Notes: generated from the letters alone by a model not told the origin. DNA of 64,000 nt from JAWHTC01 sp032586155 (GCF_032586155.1 NZ_JAWHTC010000007.1:76551-140550); one strand, 5' to 3'. Counted from the stretch's first letter, positions 26,181 to 35,460 are shown. A program made the numbers and translations.

Positions 26181-27080
26181 TCAGGTCGGGATCTTGTCCT
26201 GGAACACCCCGGCCTTGGTCACGGCTTCGCTGCCGTCCGAGTTTTCGATCCGGTTCGAGCGGAAGCAGAAACCGGTAAACCGGTAATCCACCGCGCCCCT
26301 GACAAGGATGCCTTCGACTTCGCCATCGCTATTGAAAACCGCCGATCCGGAATTGCCGCCATAGGTGTCCAGATTGGCGATCAGCCAAGGGTCCTGCTTG
26401 CGCATCAGACGGGTCTCGTCGCCGAAAGCAACCTTGACCGGCAGACCGCTGGGATACCCGATCACACCCAGATTGACGCCATCGCTGGGTTCGCCGGACG
26501 TGCGCACCTTCAGGGGTTTGGCTCCCGGTGCGTCGACTTTCCGGTCCAACCGGACTATCGCATAGTCCCCGGTGCCGGATTCGTCGAATGCCACCAATTC
26601 CCTGCCGAAATAGACCTGATCTTCGTTGAAGACCATCCGCCCCGGATCGGTGGGAGACGAGGCAAAGAACCCAAAGACATAGGCAGTGTTCTGAATATCG
26701 TTTTCCGAGCGCCCGCAATGACCCGCCGTGGCAATCAGGTCATCCCCGACCAGGAAACCGGAACACCAGCCGCCGACAAACTGGTTGGCAAAGCGTTCGT
26801 CGCTGCAGGGGGGCAGGTTGCGCTGACGAAACGGGGCAACGGCCATTGTCAGAGTGCCGTTGCCATTGTCCGTCAGATCGGATTTGTCCGTCAGGATGAC
26901 CGTCGATTGCACGAGTTCCAGATGCAGCTGTTGCTCTGCGTTGCCGCCCACCAGTTCATACACATCCTTGCGGTCATCCTCACCGGCTATGACCTTGTCC
27001 CCGGCTTTGACCAGCGGCTCTTGTCCGTCGGTTAAGGATTTGTCGTCGAAATAGCGTTTCCTAATATCTTCTTCATTCAT
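26181..27080 (-). CDS. Trypsin-like serine protease
   Basis: I chose the ATG at 27080 (MNEEDIRKRYF, 299 residues), preceded by GGAGA, over an upstream in-frame start. The triad is visible: LIATAGHCG (H121), GTGDYAIVRL (D172) and YGGNSGSAV (S244), with paired Cys (WCSGF, GHC) as in glutamyl endopeptidase or V8-like proteases. No signal peptide is apparent, which is odd for a protein with this fold. It precedes the papain-like gene on the same transcript. It is less similar to the three island trypsins than they are to each other. Confidence 0.82.
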   Translation of the reverse strand: MNEEDIRKRYFDDKSLTDGQEPLVKAGDKVIAGEDDRKDVYELVGGNAEQQLHLELVQSTVILTDKSDLTDNGNGTLTMAVAPFRQRNLPPCSDERFANQFVGGWCSGFLVGDDLIATAGHCGRSENDIQNTAYVFGFFASSPTDPGRMVFNEDQVYFGRELVAFDESGTGDYAIVRLDRKVDAPGAKPLKVRTSGEPSDGVNLGVIGYPSGLPVKVAFGDETRLMRKQDPWLIANLDTYGGNSGSAVFNSDGEVEGILVRGAVDYRFTGFCFRSNRIENSDGSEAVTKAGVFQDKIPT

Positions 27081-27249
27081 GATAACTGTCTCCAAAAATG
27101 CGTCCAGTGGCCCGTAATAAATCAACCTTGGACGGTACAAAGGATTTCACCTCGCCCGATTCGTGTCAAACGAGCGGCGAGGAACTGGGCTAGGGGCGCG
27201 GACATCGACGGCAGCATGGCCCGGTCTTTCTTCGGAAAGAGATGCCGGA

Positions 27250-27654
27250 TTAGTCTTGGATTTCAATGATTTCCAAACCGCGCAACTCATCCGTCAACGA
27301 AACCTTGGAACCATCTGGATGCACAAGCCGGGCAATAATCTCCTGCGGGCCCGAGGGCAGCGCATCCAGTTGAATTGCCATTAAATGATATTGTTCGTCC
27401 GACGCGGCCTCTGTCTGCCCGAACGGGGCGATGGCGCCGACGAAGGTTCCGTCTTTCAGTTCGAAATGCAACTCTGCGCGATCGGGCAATCGGCCAAGTG
27501 TGACCTGTACGACCATGACCCCGGACGCATCGGGGAAATTCAACACATAGGCAGGCATATCTTGCCCTCCGGCAAGATCGGAGGCGTGGTTCGCCCCCGA
27601 AAGCGCGGCCCCCAAAAGGGCCGCGACAAGAAGTTTGAGTCCAATCTGTGTCAC
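27250..27654 (-). CDS. Small exported protein of unknown function
   Basis: 134 residues with a Sec-type signal peptide (MTQIGLKLLVAALLGAALSGANHA). The mature part is predicted beta-rich with no motif I know. It starts 6 bases after the tyrosinase stop on the same strand, so it belongs to the P460-tyrosinase operon and acts in the periplasm. A copper-handling or caddie-like helper role for the tyrosinase is possible, but no His/Met/Cys cluster supports it. Confidence 0.65.
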   Translation of the reverse strand: MTQIGLKLLVAALLGAALSGANHASDLAGGQDMPAYVLNFPDASGVMVVQVTLGRLPDRAELHFELKDGTFVGAIAPFGQTEAASDEQYHLMAIQLDALPSGPQEIIARLVHPDGSKVSLTDELRGLEIIEIQD

Positions 27655-27660
27655 ACAAGA

Positions 27661-29274
27661 TCAGATGGTTTCGATCGAGACGGAGTTCAAGGTGCCCTGA
27701 ATTCCCGCCGCGCTCTTGTTGCGGGGAACGCCATCGCCCTGAACCGCAACAACGCTGACGTCAACGGCGGCCCCTGCAGTCAGCAGGTCCGCTGCCTCCA
27801 TCCGGTCCAAAACGTCGGAAATATCCAGCGTGATCGTATGCGGATGGGGGTGACCCTTGCCCATTCCGAAGAACTCGAACGACCCTGCAAATTCCGGGCT
27901 GCGCGGCGAGGTATCAGGCGCCTTGCCCTTGGGCGACAGGTAGAAGTTAAAGCGGGCGTTGGTCAGGTCCTCGGGCGGTTGGAACGAGATATGGGCGATA
28001 TGCCGTTCGGCGCCGCGATCCCCTTCGATGGTCTTTACGAATTCCGGTGACACGTCGAGCCCGGCCTTGGCGACCGCGTTTTCGGAAAAGACACCATCGC
28101 CTGCCGCCTTGGCCGAGGCCACAAGCATGTTGCCCGCAGATTTCGGAACGATGCCCGAGCCGGCTCCGTCGGTATAGGCGTAGTCCCAGCGCGCCATGCC
28201 CATATAGTCCTTGGCGGTGGTGGTGCTCAGGACCGGGTTCCCATCCGCGTCATGGAAGAACAGGAACTCTTCGGGGTAGAATTTGACCTGTTCCTGGGGT
28301 GTGGGTTCGGCGGAATCGCCATTGGCGATCTGCTTGCGGGTCCAGACATCCCACAGCCGGTCCACGTTGCAATGATGCAGGAAGAAGATCGGGTCGACCG
28401 AGGACAGCAGCGACGGCATCCAACCGCCCTGAGGTCCGCCAAGGTTGTTGTGAACCTGATTGTGGGGGAAACCTTCAATGATCGCCGAACCGACGCCCAT
28501 GTGGTGATTGGCGCTTTCGGGGCTGTTGAACCCGGTCTGTGGGTTGCTGCCACTGACCGTGGTGAAGGGCACAGGTTGCAGCCCGGCCATAATCACTTGC
28601 GGTTGCACGGCTTGTTCGGCGTTTCCGGTCAGGTTTGGTGCGGTGGGCGTCTTGGACCGGCCGGCCTGTCGGGGAGTGGTGAAGTTGCTCTGCAGATCGC
28701 TGTAGAATGCGTTGAAATTCGGGTTTCCGCGCAGTTGCTCCTGATGCAGTTGAGCCGCATTCAGTGTGTTCCAATAGTCGGAGACCGCATTTTGATAGGC
28801 CGCATCGAACGTGGCCCAGTCGGCCGGGAAATGCTGGCTGGTCGGGTCCAGTGCGTTGTCGGGGAACTGACCACCGCTGAACATGCTGTTCGCGACGAAG
28901 GAGTCAGCGCTCCAGTCCCAATAGGGCAGGGCGAAACCGTCGTCCTTGCTGTAGAGGCGGATGACCTGTTCGAAATAGCCCAGGTATCCGCGGTGCCAGA
29001 CAAAGAACCACCAATTGCCGTGCGGGCAGTCCAGCAGATGGGTCATGGCCATGCGGAACCAGTTATGCGGATGATCCGGTGGCAGGGTCCACATCACGGC
29101 AACCGCCCTGCGGTAACTGTCCATGTCAGAGGCCGCGTTCGGATCGGTCATGCTCTTGCGCAGGAATTTTGCGTTGCCCTGCGCGGTCAATAGGCCGGGG
29201 GTCGCGAGGATGGCAGCACTGGCGGCGGCGCCTTTCAGCACGCCCCGGCGGGTTGGGGTGAGATTAAGTGTCAT
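27661..29274 (-). CDS. Tat-exported tyrosinase (type 3 copper oxidase)
   Basis: 537 residues. The N-terminus has a twin-arginine signal (PTRRGVLKG then an Ala-rich stretch). CuA histidines lie in MTHLLDCPHGNWWFFVWHRGY (about H79, H85, H94) and CuB in FPHNQVHNNLGG (H271, H275) and DPIFFLHHCNVDRLWDVW (H300/H301). Tyrosinases oxidise phenols or catechols with oxygen. Tat export suggests folding with copper in the cytosol. A beta-rich C-terminal domain of about 150 residues may cover the site, as in polyphenol oxidases. It is in an operon after cytochrome P460, 27 bases downstream. Confidence 0.85.
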   Translation of the reverse strand: MTLNLTPTRRGVLKGAAASAAILATPGLLTAQGNAKFLRKSMTDPNAASDMDSYRRAVAVMWTLPPDHPHNWFRMAMTHLLDCPHGNWWFFVWHRGYLGYFEQVIRLYSKDDGFALPYWDWSADSFVANSMFSGGQFPDNALDPTSQHFPADWATFDAAYQNAVSDYWNTLNAAQLHQEQLRGNPNFNAFYSDLQSNFTTPRQAGRSKTPTAPNLTGNAEQAVQPQVIMAGLQPVPFTTVSGSNPQTGFNSPESANHHMGVGSAIIEGFPHNQVHNNLGGPQGGWMPSLLSSVDPIFFLHHCNVDRLWDVWTRKQIANGDSAEPTPQEQVKFYPEEFLFFHDADGNPVLSTTTAKDYMGMARWDYAYTDGAGSGIVPKSAGNMLVASAKAAGDGVFSENAVAKAGLDVSPEFVKTIEGDRGAERHIAHISFQPPEDLTNARFNFYLSPKGKAPDTSPRSPEFAGSFEFFGMGKGHPHPHTITLDISDVLDRMEAADLLTAGAAVDVSVVAVQGDGVPRNKSAAGIQGTLNSVSIETI

Positions 29275-29301
29275 GATAATGCTCCTTGGTTTGAAATTGC
29301 T

Positions 29302-29883
29302 TTAGTTCTGGGTCAGACGCGCCTTGAGGCGCGGGTAGAACTGGACCCAGACATTGTCGAAATCGGGATGCACGGAATGGCACTCCCAGCACACATTGTC
29401 CGGCATAGGCGGAGTGGACTTCGGGGTGGGAATTCCGTCGAAAGCGTAATACGCCCAGATTTCACGCGACCCGCCCAGATCAGGCCGTTTCGAGTCCTTG
29501 ACCGCCATCTCGACGGCCGTCATCGGTGCTTGATTGAATTTGCCTTCCGTCAGGATCGGATCGGGAATTTTTTCCCCCGCGTCCCAGATCTCGAACAGAA
29601 ATTCTGTCGGATTCCTGAATTCGCCATGTTCCATGAAATAAAGGTAGGCTTCGGTCTCCATATAGACATTGTGGAATTTTTCGTGGGCTGCGCGTTCGGT
29701 TTCGCGCTTCGTGGTCCCCTGGGCTTCACCGGAATAGACCAGCCCGAGATTCGAGCCGACAAAAACCCAGTGCTCATAGTCACTGGGCAATATCAGTTCG
29801 CCTTGATCCGTGTACCGCGGTTCGGCATGTGCGGATATTGTGAAAAATGAGGCGACAGAGAGAACAATAATAAGACGAAGCAT
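29302..29883 (-). CDS. Cytochrome P460-family periplasmic c-type haem protein
   Basis: 193 residues with a signal peptide (about 1-20). The family blocks EHWVFVG, KFHNVYMETEAY, EHGEFRNPTEFLFEI and MAVKDSKRPDLGG are present, with one haem c site CWECH (165-169) near the C-terminus as usual. Family members oxidise hydroxylamine or detoxify nitrogen oxides using a Lys-crosslinked haem. It is the first gene of a three-gene exported operon with tyrosinase. Substrate unproven. Confidence 0.82.
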   Translation of the reverse strand: MLRLIIVLSVASFFTISAHAEPRYTDQGELILPSDYEHWVFVGSNLGLVYSGEAQGTTKRETERAAHEKFHNVYMETEAYLYFMEHGEFRNPTEFLFEIWDAGEKIPDPILTEGKFNQAPMTAVEMAVKDSKRPDLGGSREIWAYYAFDGIPTPKSTPPMPDNVCWECHSVHPDFDNVWVQFYPRLKARLTQN

Positions 29884-30200
29884 ATATGCTTCCTTTCAAT
29901 TACTTGCGTGCAAAGAATATGCAGGTTGTTTTAATAAATGAGGTATTATGGAAACAACTTTAGCATGAAATTGGAAAAAACACATCTCTCTTTTTTCAGC
30001 ATTGAGAAACAGTAAAACTGGAGCGGTTAGGGCAGGGAACCGTCACGTGACAATGCAATGAAGCTCTTGTTTGGGAACAACCAGCGGCCGTTGATTGTAG
30101 CCTAATGCCGCCGTCCAATGCCTGATCTGAATGTTGCAATGTGGCCCGTCACACCAGCCATTGGACAAAGCCGATGCCGCGCGCGAACCCTGGCTTTGGC
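29884..30200. other. Intergenic region, 317 bases
   Basis: AT-rich near the P460 start, consistent with that operon's promoter. A perfect 10-bp palindrome GTCACGTGAC lies at 30042-30051. I see no coding sequence. The PotC-like gene ends at 30201. Confidence 0.5.
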
Positions 30201-31052
30201 TCAGCTGCGCCGCTGGAACATGATCAGCAGCAGGGCCAGAAGCGATGAGCCCAGCATCAAAAGAAGCGACACCGCGTTGAGAAGCGGCGTCGAGCCTTCC
30301 TTGAGGCGATCGAACATGGCGATGGTTAAGGGCGCGTCCGAGCCAACCAGCATCAAGGTGGTGTTGAAATTTTCGAAACTCATGAGGAAGGCCACCACCA
30401 GTGCACCAATCATGGCAGGCATCAGAAACGGGATGGTGATGGTGCGCACTGCCGTCAACCTGTTGGCCCCGAGGTTCAGCGCCGCCTCTTCCAATGAGCG
30501 GTCAAATTTCTGCAACCGGGCCGAGATGACCAGCGTGGCGATGGTGGCAATGAAGGAAAACTGCCCGAGAATGACCAGAAGCAGACCCGGACGCAGGGCT
30601 TGGATATCCATCTTGGCGAGGTCCCACATGCCGTTGGCGACGGTCGAGGAAAACACCAGGATCGAAATGCCCAGAACGATGCCCGGGATCACCAGCGGCA
30701 ACAGCATCAGGACGTAAAGCAACCCCTTGCCCCGGAAATTGTAGCGGTTGAACAGGAAGGCATTCGAGGTGCCTACCGCCACCGACAAAAGCGAAACGAA
30801 CAGGGCGACGAAGGCCGATGTACCAACGGCGCGGATGATGGGCCGTTCGTGGAAGACGCCGATCATCGGACGGCTATCGCCAAAGAACCAGTTCCAGGTG
30901 AACCCTTCCCACGGCAGCGAGGGAAATTGGCTGTCATTGAAGGCAAACACCGCCACCACCGTGAGCGGTAGCGCGAGGTAGAGGAAGAACAGCGCAATAT
31001 AGGTGCCATAGACAATGCGAAGCGCGCGGGGCTGGGGGATGGTTGGAATCAT
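30201..31052 (-). CDS. ABC transporter permease, PotC-like
   Basis: 283 residues with about six hydrophobic helices and the permease loop EEAALNLGANRLTAVRTITIPFLMPAM that docks on the ATPase. It is the last gene of the eleven-gene operon and starts 14 bases after the PotB-like gene. Belongs to the spermidine/putrescine group of inner-membrane importers. The ligand is set by the binding protein at 33096. Confidence 0.85.
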   Translation of the reverse strand: MIPTIPQPRALRIVYGTYIALFFLYLALPLTVVAVFAFNDSQFPSLPWEGFTWNWFFGDSRPMIGVFHERPIIRAVGTSAFVALFVSLLSVAVGTSNAFLFNRYNFRGKGLLYVLMLLPLVIPGIVLGISILVFSSTVANGMWDLAKMDIQALRPGLLLVILGQFSFIATIATLVISARLQKFDRSLEEAALNLGANRLTAVRTITIPFLMPAMIGALVVAFLMSFENFNTTLMLVGSDAPLTIAMFDRLKEGSTPLLNAVSLLLMLGSSLLALLLIMFQRRS

Positions 31053-31066
31053 CGCGGTGCCTCCCT

Positions 31067-31924
31067 CTAACCCATCGTCTCTTCAAGAGATTGCCGGGTC
31101 AGTTTCAGCATGCCCCAGACAATCACCGACGACAGGATCAGGAGCATGAAGCCAAAGGCGGCGCCCAACTCCCAGTTAAACCGCACGATGAACTGATTAT
31201 AGATCATCTCGGTGAACCACAGGCTGTCCTTGCCGCCCAGCATGGTGGGGGTCAGGTAGTTGCCAAGGCTCAGCATGAAGACCACGATCGAGCCCGAAAC
31301 GATGCCCGGGGCAGCGTGGGGTATGATGATTTCACGAAGAACGGAGAAACCGTTGCCGCCAAGGTCATAGCCCGCCTCGATCACGCTATCGTCCAGACTT
31401 TCCAGCGTTGTGACCAGGGGCACCACCATGAACAGCATCGAGGTATAGACCAGCCCGATCATGATGGCGGCGTCGTTATAGAGCATCTCGACGGGTTGGT
31501 CGGCCAGCCCAACCCATTGTAGCAGGTTCGACACCAACCCGGTTTCGCGCAACAGGATCATCCAGCCGAAGGTGCGCACCAGTTCCGAGACATAGAACGG
31601 AATGAGGCAGAGCACGAACAGCACCTGTTGCAACCGTCCCCGGGCGATCTTGGCTATGAACAGCGACACCGGAAAGGCGATCAGCAGGGTGATGATTGTG
31701 GCCAGCACTGACATCACCGCGGTGCGCACGAAGGTCCAGATATAAAGCGGCTCGGTAAAGAAGGTCAGGTAGTTGGCAAAGCTGGTTTCATATTGGCGCA
31801 CGCCAACCCGCTCACGCATCGAAACCAGAAACATGTCGATATGCGGGATAACAATGAGCAGCGCCAGCCAAAGCACCAACGGTGTCAGCAAAAGGAAGAA
31901 CCCAAGGCGCGCACCCGACCGCAT
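31067..31924 (-). CDS. ABC transporter permease, PotB-like
   Basis: The ATG at 31924 overlaps the ATPase stop (TGATG), which I prefer to an in-frame start 24 bases upstream; this gives 285 residues. There are about six membrane helices and the coupling loop DSVIEAGYDLGGNGFSVLREIIIPHAAPGI. It pairs with the PotC-like permease to form the channel of the importer. Confidence 0.85.
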   Translation of the reverse strand: MRSGARLGFFLLLTPLVLWLALLIVIPHIDMFLVSMRERVGVRQYETSFANYLTFFTEPLYIWTFVRTAVMSVLATIITLLIAFPVSLFIAKIARGRLQQVLFVLCLIPFYVSELVRTFGWMILLRETGLVSNLLQWVGLADQPVEMLYNDAAIMIGLVYTSMLFMVVPLVTTLESLDDSVIEAGYDLGGNGFSVLREIIIPHAAPGIVSGSIVVFMLSLGNYLTPTMLGGKDSLWFTEMIYNQFIVRFNWELGAAFGFMLLILSSVIVWGMLKLTRQSLEETMG

Positions 31925-33024
31925 CAGCCCGCCTCCGAGGGGAAGCAATTGCCCTGCGCTCCGGACCAGCCGATATGCACTTCGTCGCCACGCGCCAGAG
32001 TGGCGTACTCGCCCGATTGCGGCAGGTTGACCTCGATCTCTTCCTCGGCAGCGGCGTCGCGCACAAGAATGCGGCTGGCCGCACCATTGAAGAGCAGGCT
32101 GGTCACGGTGCCGGTGATACGGTTGTCGAATTGGTCCAGCTCACTGGCTTCGCGGGCCACGCGGATCGCCTCGGGTCGGACGAAAATGTCGGCACTGTCA
32201 CCGGCGTTCAGGTCGCGACCATGGGTGGCCCCGCGCATCAGCATGCCGGTGTCGGTGCGCATCTCCATTTCGTCACCCTGTACCCGTTCGATCCTGCCCC
32301 GCCAACGGTTGGATTCCCCGATGAACCCGGCCACGAAGGCAGTATCGGGGCGGTAGTACAGGTCCTGCCCGGTGCCGGTTTGTTCAAATCGGCCTTCGTT
32401 CATCACCGCGATCTGATCGGACATGACGAGGGCTTCGGACTGGTCATGGGTGATGTAAATGAAAGTGGTATCAAAGGCCGCCTGAAGCGATTTCAGCTCG
32501 ATCTTCATATGTTCACGCAGTTTCAAATCCAGCGCGCCCAGCGGTTCATCCAGCAACAACACATCTGGTTCCATCACCATGCAGCGGGCAATGGCGACAC
32601 GCTGTTTCTGGCCGCCTGAAAGTTCGTCCACCTTGCGATTGCCGATGCCTGGCAGGCCGATCCGGTCCAGCGCCTCGTCAACCTTGCGGGCGATCTGCGC
32701 TTTCGGCAGTTTCTGACGGCGCAGGCCATAGCCGATATTGTCGGCGATGTTCATCATCGGGAATAGCGCCAGATGCTGGAACACCATGTTCACCGGGCGC
32801 TTGTTCGGGGGCACGTCCAGGACGGATTTGCCCTTGATTTCAATGTCTCCCGAACTCGGTTCAAGAAACCCGGCGACCATCCGCATGATCGTGGTCTTGC
32901 CACATCCCGACGGGCCGAGGATCGAAAAGAACGACCCGGCAGGCACCGAGAAGGACACATCGTCCACGGCGGTGAAATCGCCGAACCGCTTGGTCAGGTC
33001 GATGCATTCAAGATCGGGCGTCAT
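31924..33024 (-). CDS. ABC transporter ATPase, PotA-like
   Basis: 366 residues: Walker A LGPSGCGKTTIMRM, signature LSGGQKQRVAIARC, Walker B LLLDEPLGALDLKLREH, and a C-terminal TOBE regulatory domain (from about 270). It drives uptake through the two permeases that follow and is translationally coupled to PotB by the TGATG overlap. A hairpin separates it from the binding-protein gene upstream, which would let the binding protein be made in excess. Confidence 0.88.
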   Translation of the reverse strand: MTPDLECIDLTKRFGDFTAVDDVSFSVPAGSFFSILGPSGCGKTTIMRMVAGFLEPSSGDIEIKGKSVLDVPPNKRPVNMVFQHLALFPMMNIADNIGYGLRRQKLPKAQIARKVDEALDRIGLPGIGNRKVDELSGGQKQRVAIARCMVMEPDVLLLDEPLGALDLKLREHMKIELKSLQAAFDTTFIYITHDQSEALVMSDQIAVMNEGRFEQTGTGQDLYYRPDTAFVAGFIGESNRWRGRIERVQGDEMEMRTDTGMLMRGATHGRDLNAGDSADIFVRPEAIRVAREASELDQFDNRITGTVTSLLFNGAASRILVRDAAAEEEIEVNLPQSGEYATLARGDEVHIGWSGAQGNCFPSEAG

Positions 33025-33051
33025 TGGATTTCCGGTTCTTCAAATGGGTGT

Positions 33052-33074
33052 GGCACCCGCGGGTTGCGGGTGCC
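33052..33074 (-). promoter_or_regulatory. Intercistronic hairpin between binding-protein and ATPase genes
   Basis: GGCACCCGC, a 5-base loop, then GCGGGTGCC: a perfect 9-bp stem in the 71-base gap between the PotD-like stop (33096) and the PotA-like start (33024). No U-tract follows, so partial termination or 3' protection of the binding-protein mRNA is likelier than full termination. Confidence 0.55.
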
Positions 33075-33095
33075 GACATTGGTTGATGGTGTCGC

Positions 33096-34166
33096 TTACT
33101 GGGCCGCCTTGACACGATCCAGAACACCGCCTTCGATGGCTTCCAGACCGGCGGGAACCGGCGGATACCACTTGATGTTGTCAACGGCTTCGGGCGGGAA
33201 GCTCGCCTGGTAACGGGCCTTGAGCGCGTCCTCGGCATGGGCATCAGCGCCTTGCGAAGCGGTGAAGTTGCCCGCGGCCGCGGTGATCATTGCCGCGATT
33301 TCCGGCTTCATCACGAAATTGATCCAGGCATAGGCTGCGTCATCCGCCTGGCCTTTGGCGGGCAGCACGAAGGTGTCGATCCAGCCCAGAGCGCCGGAGG
33401 CGGGTGCCACGAAGGTGATATCCGGGTTGTCAGCATTGAGCTTCCAGCCGCCGGTGTCCCAGGCCATCGAAGCGACAACTTCGCCCGAGCGCACAAGGCC
33501 CATCAACTCGTCACCGCCGCCCCAGTAGGTTTTGACGTTGGCCTTGCAGTCGATCAGCTTGGCCTCGACCTTGGACATGACCTCGCCATAGGCATCGGCA
33601 TCGTTATAGGCGGCGAAGGGGTCCAGCCCCATCGCGAACGCAAAGCCGATCAGGGTCGGACGTTTCAGGCGATACGAGACCTTGCCCGCAACCGCCGGAT
33701 CACACAGGTCGGTGTAATCCTTAACCGTGTCGCCGGCCATCTTGGTGTTCATCACCAGGCCAGATGTGCCCCAGACATGCGGAACGCCGTAAACTTCGCC
33801 TTCGACGGTGGTGTTGCCCATCGTCGCCTCAAGCATCGACTGGATGAATTGTCCCTTGTCGATCTTGGACATGTCGATCGGCTTGTAGATGCCGAATTCC
33901 AGTTGCGGGCCGGTGATCCGGTCCTGGCTGGGCTGGGCAAGGTCGAATCCGCCGCCGCCGGTGGCGCGCAGCTTGGCGATCATTTCCTCGTTGTTGGACT
34001 TGGTCACCTCGACCGTGTGGCCGGTTTCAGCCTCGAACAGCGCGATGACATCCTCGGGTGCATAGCCACCCCAGGTCAGCAGGCGCAGTGTATCGGCGTT
34101 TGCCGTATGCGAGAACCCGGCCATGGCCAGGCCCATCGCGGCAAGTTTCACAGTTTGGTACTTCAT
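33096..34166 (-). CDS. Periplasmic binding protein, PotD-like (polyamine/amine ABC uptake)
   Basis: The ATG at 34166 (MKYQTVKLAAMG) has a GAGGGG site and opens a clear signal peptide ending near TANA. I therefore prefer it to an upstream in-frame start; this gives 356 residues. The mature protein begins LRLLTWGGYAPEDVIALFEAETG, as in spermidine/putrescine binding proteins. Within an operon that also has a PuuA-like ligase and two dehydrogenases, the ligand is probably a polyamine or amino alcohol (inference). Confidence 0.85.
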   Translation of the reverse strand: MKYQTVKLAAMGLAMAGFSHTANADTLRLLTWGGYAPEDVIALFEAETGHTVEVTKSNNEEMIAKLRATGGGGFDLAQPSQDRITGPQLEFGIYKPIDMSKIDKGQFIQSMLEATMGNTTVEGEVYGVPHVWGTSGLVMNTKMAGDTVKDYTDLCDPAVAGKVSYRLKRPTLIGFAFAMGLDPFAAYNDADAYGEVMSKVEAKLIDCKANVKTYWGGGDELMGLVRSGEVVASMAWDTGGWKLNADNPDITFVAPASGALGWIDTFVLPAKGQADDAAYAWINFVMKPEIAAMITAAAGNFTASQGADAHAEDALKARYQASFPPEAVDNIKWYPPVPAGLEAIEGGVLDRVKAAQ

Positions 34167-34261
34167 CGGTTTACCCCTCTCTGATGTTAACCGTCTTACG
34201 TGAGGCCAACTGGCAGCAGCTTGATTGGTTTTTGCCAACTGGTCAAATTTTCAACACTTCC

Positions 34262-34302
34262 GCGGGCATAAACCCGCCGCGTAACAACCGGGTGACACCC
34301 GG
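34262..34302. promoter_or_regulatory. Two short inverted repeats between ADH and binding-protein genes
   Basis: GCGGG/CCCGC with a 6-base loop at 34262-34277, and CCGGGTG-A-CACCCGG at 34288-34302. They fill the 148-base gap and could stabilise or partly terminate the transcript, or bind a regulator. No T-tract is seen. Confidence 0.35.
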
Positions 34303-34314
34303 ATGGCCCGCCTG

Positions 34315-35460
34315 TTACAGAACCTCGTTGAACAGAGCCCGGACGTTCGCGTCATTCAGCTCGACCGGGTTGCCGCCGCAGCTTGGGTCGATCAACGCCC
34401 CGGCGACAAGGCGGTCGATATCCGGGTTCGTCACACCCAGATCAGACATGCGCCCCGGGATGCCCAGAGATGCGTTGAAGTCATCGACAAAAGCACAGAA
34501 ACCGTCGAACCCACCGGTGATGCCCAGATAGCCAACAACTTCGTCAAAACGCGTTTCGATCTTGGGGCGGTTGAGTTGCAGCACCGCGGGCATGCAGACC
34601 GCGTTCGTCGTGCCGTGGTGGGTGTGGTACATCGCGCCCAGCGGATGGCTGAGCGCATGAATGGCGCCAAGACCTTTCTGGAATGCTGTGGCCCCCATCG
34701 CAGCAGCCGACATCATGTTGGCGCGGGCCTCGATATCCGCCCCATCGGCATATGCACGCGGCAGATTGTCGATCACCAGCCGCATGCCTTCTATGGCGAT
34801 GCCCTGGCTCATCGGGTGGTAATGCGGGCTGGAAAACGCCTCGACGCAATGGGCAAAGGCATCGAGGCCTGTACCTGCGGTGATAGCGGGCGGCATGCCC
34901 ACGGTCAGTTCCGGGTCGCAGATCACCACCGAAGGCAGGACCTTGGGGTGGAAGATAATCTTTTTCTCTTGCGTGGTGGAATTGGTAATCACGCTGGCAC
35001 GGCCCACCTCCGATCCGGTGCCTGCGGTGGTCGGCACCGCCACGATCGGAGCGATGGCATCGGCATCCGCACGGGTCCACCAATCGCCTATGTCTTCGAA
35101 ATCCCAGACCGGGCGGGTTTGACCGGCCATAAAGGCGACCATCTTACCCAGGTCGAGACCGGAACCACCGCCAAAGGCGATCACGCCGTCATGCCCACCA
35201 GCGTTGTAGGCGGCGACCCCGGCGGAGAGGTTCTTTTCGTTCGGGTTCGGATCAACGTCCGAGAACATCGCCCGGCCAAGACCGGCGGCCTCCATAGTGT
35301 CGAGCGTCGTGGTTGTCACGGGCAGCTCGGCAAGCCCCCTGTCGGTCACAAGCAGCGGCTTGGTGACACCGGCGCTTGCGCAGGCTTCGGCCAGTTCCTT
35401 GATCCGGCCTGCGCCGAATTTGATCGCCGTGGGGTAGGACCAGTTTCCAACAAGGTTCAT
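34315..35460 (-). CDS. Iron-containing (group III) alcohol dehydrogenase
   Basis: 381 residues, the family's usual length. NAD(P)-binding FGGGSGLDLGKM lies near residue 98. Metal-binding histidines sit in DAFAHCVEAF and in HALSHPLGAMYHTHHG. It oxidises an alcohol to an aldehyde, or the reverse. It overlaps the aldehyde dehydrogenase gene by 4 bases, so the two probably act in sequence, alcohol to aldehyde to acid, on the same substrate. Confidence 0.88.
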   Translation of the reverse strand: MNLVGNWSYPTAIKFGAGRIKELAEACASAGVTKPLLVTDRGLAELPVTTTTLDTMEAAGLGRAMFSDVDPNPNEKNLSAGVAAYNAGGHDGVIAFGGGSGLDLGKMVAFMAGQTRPVWDFEDIGDWWTRADADAIAPIVAVPTTAGTGSEVGRASVITNSTTQEKKIIFHPKVLPSVVICDPELTVGMPPAITAGTGLDAFAHCVEAFSSPHYHPMSQGIAIEGMRLVIDNLPRAYADGADIEARANMMSAAAMGATAFQKGLGAIHALSHPLGAMYHTHHGTTNAVCMPAVLQLNRPKIETRFDEVVGYLGITGGFDGFCAFVDDFNASLGIPGRMSDLGVTNPDIDRLVAGALIDPSCGGNPVELNDANVRALFNEVL

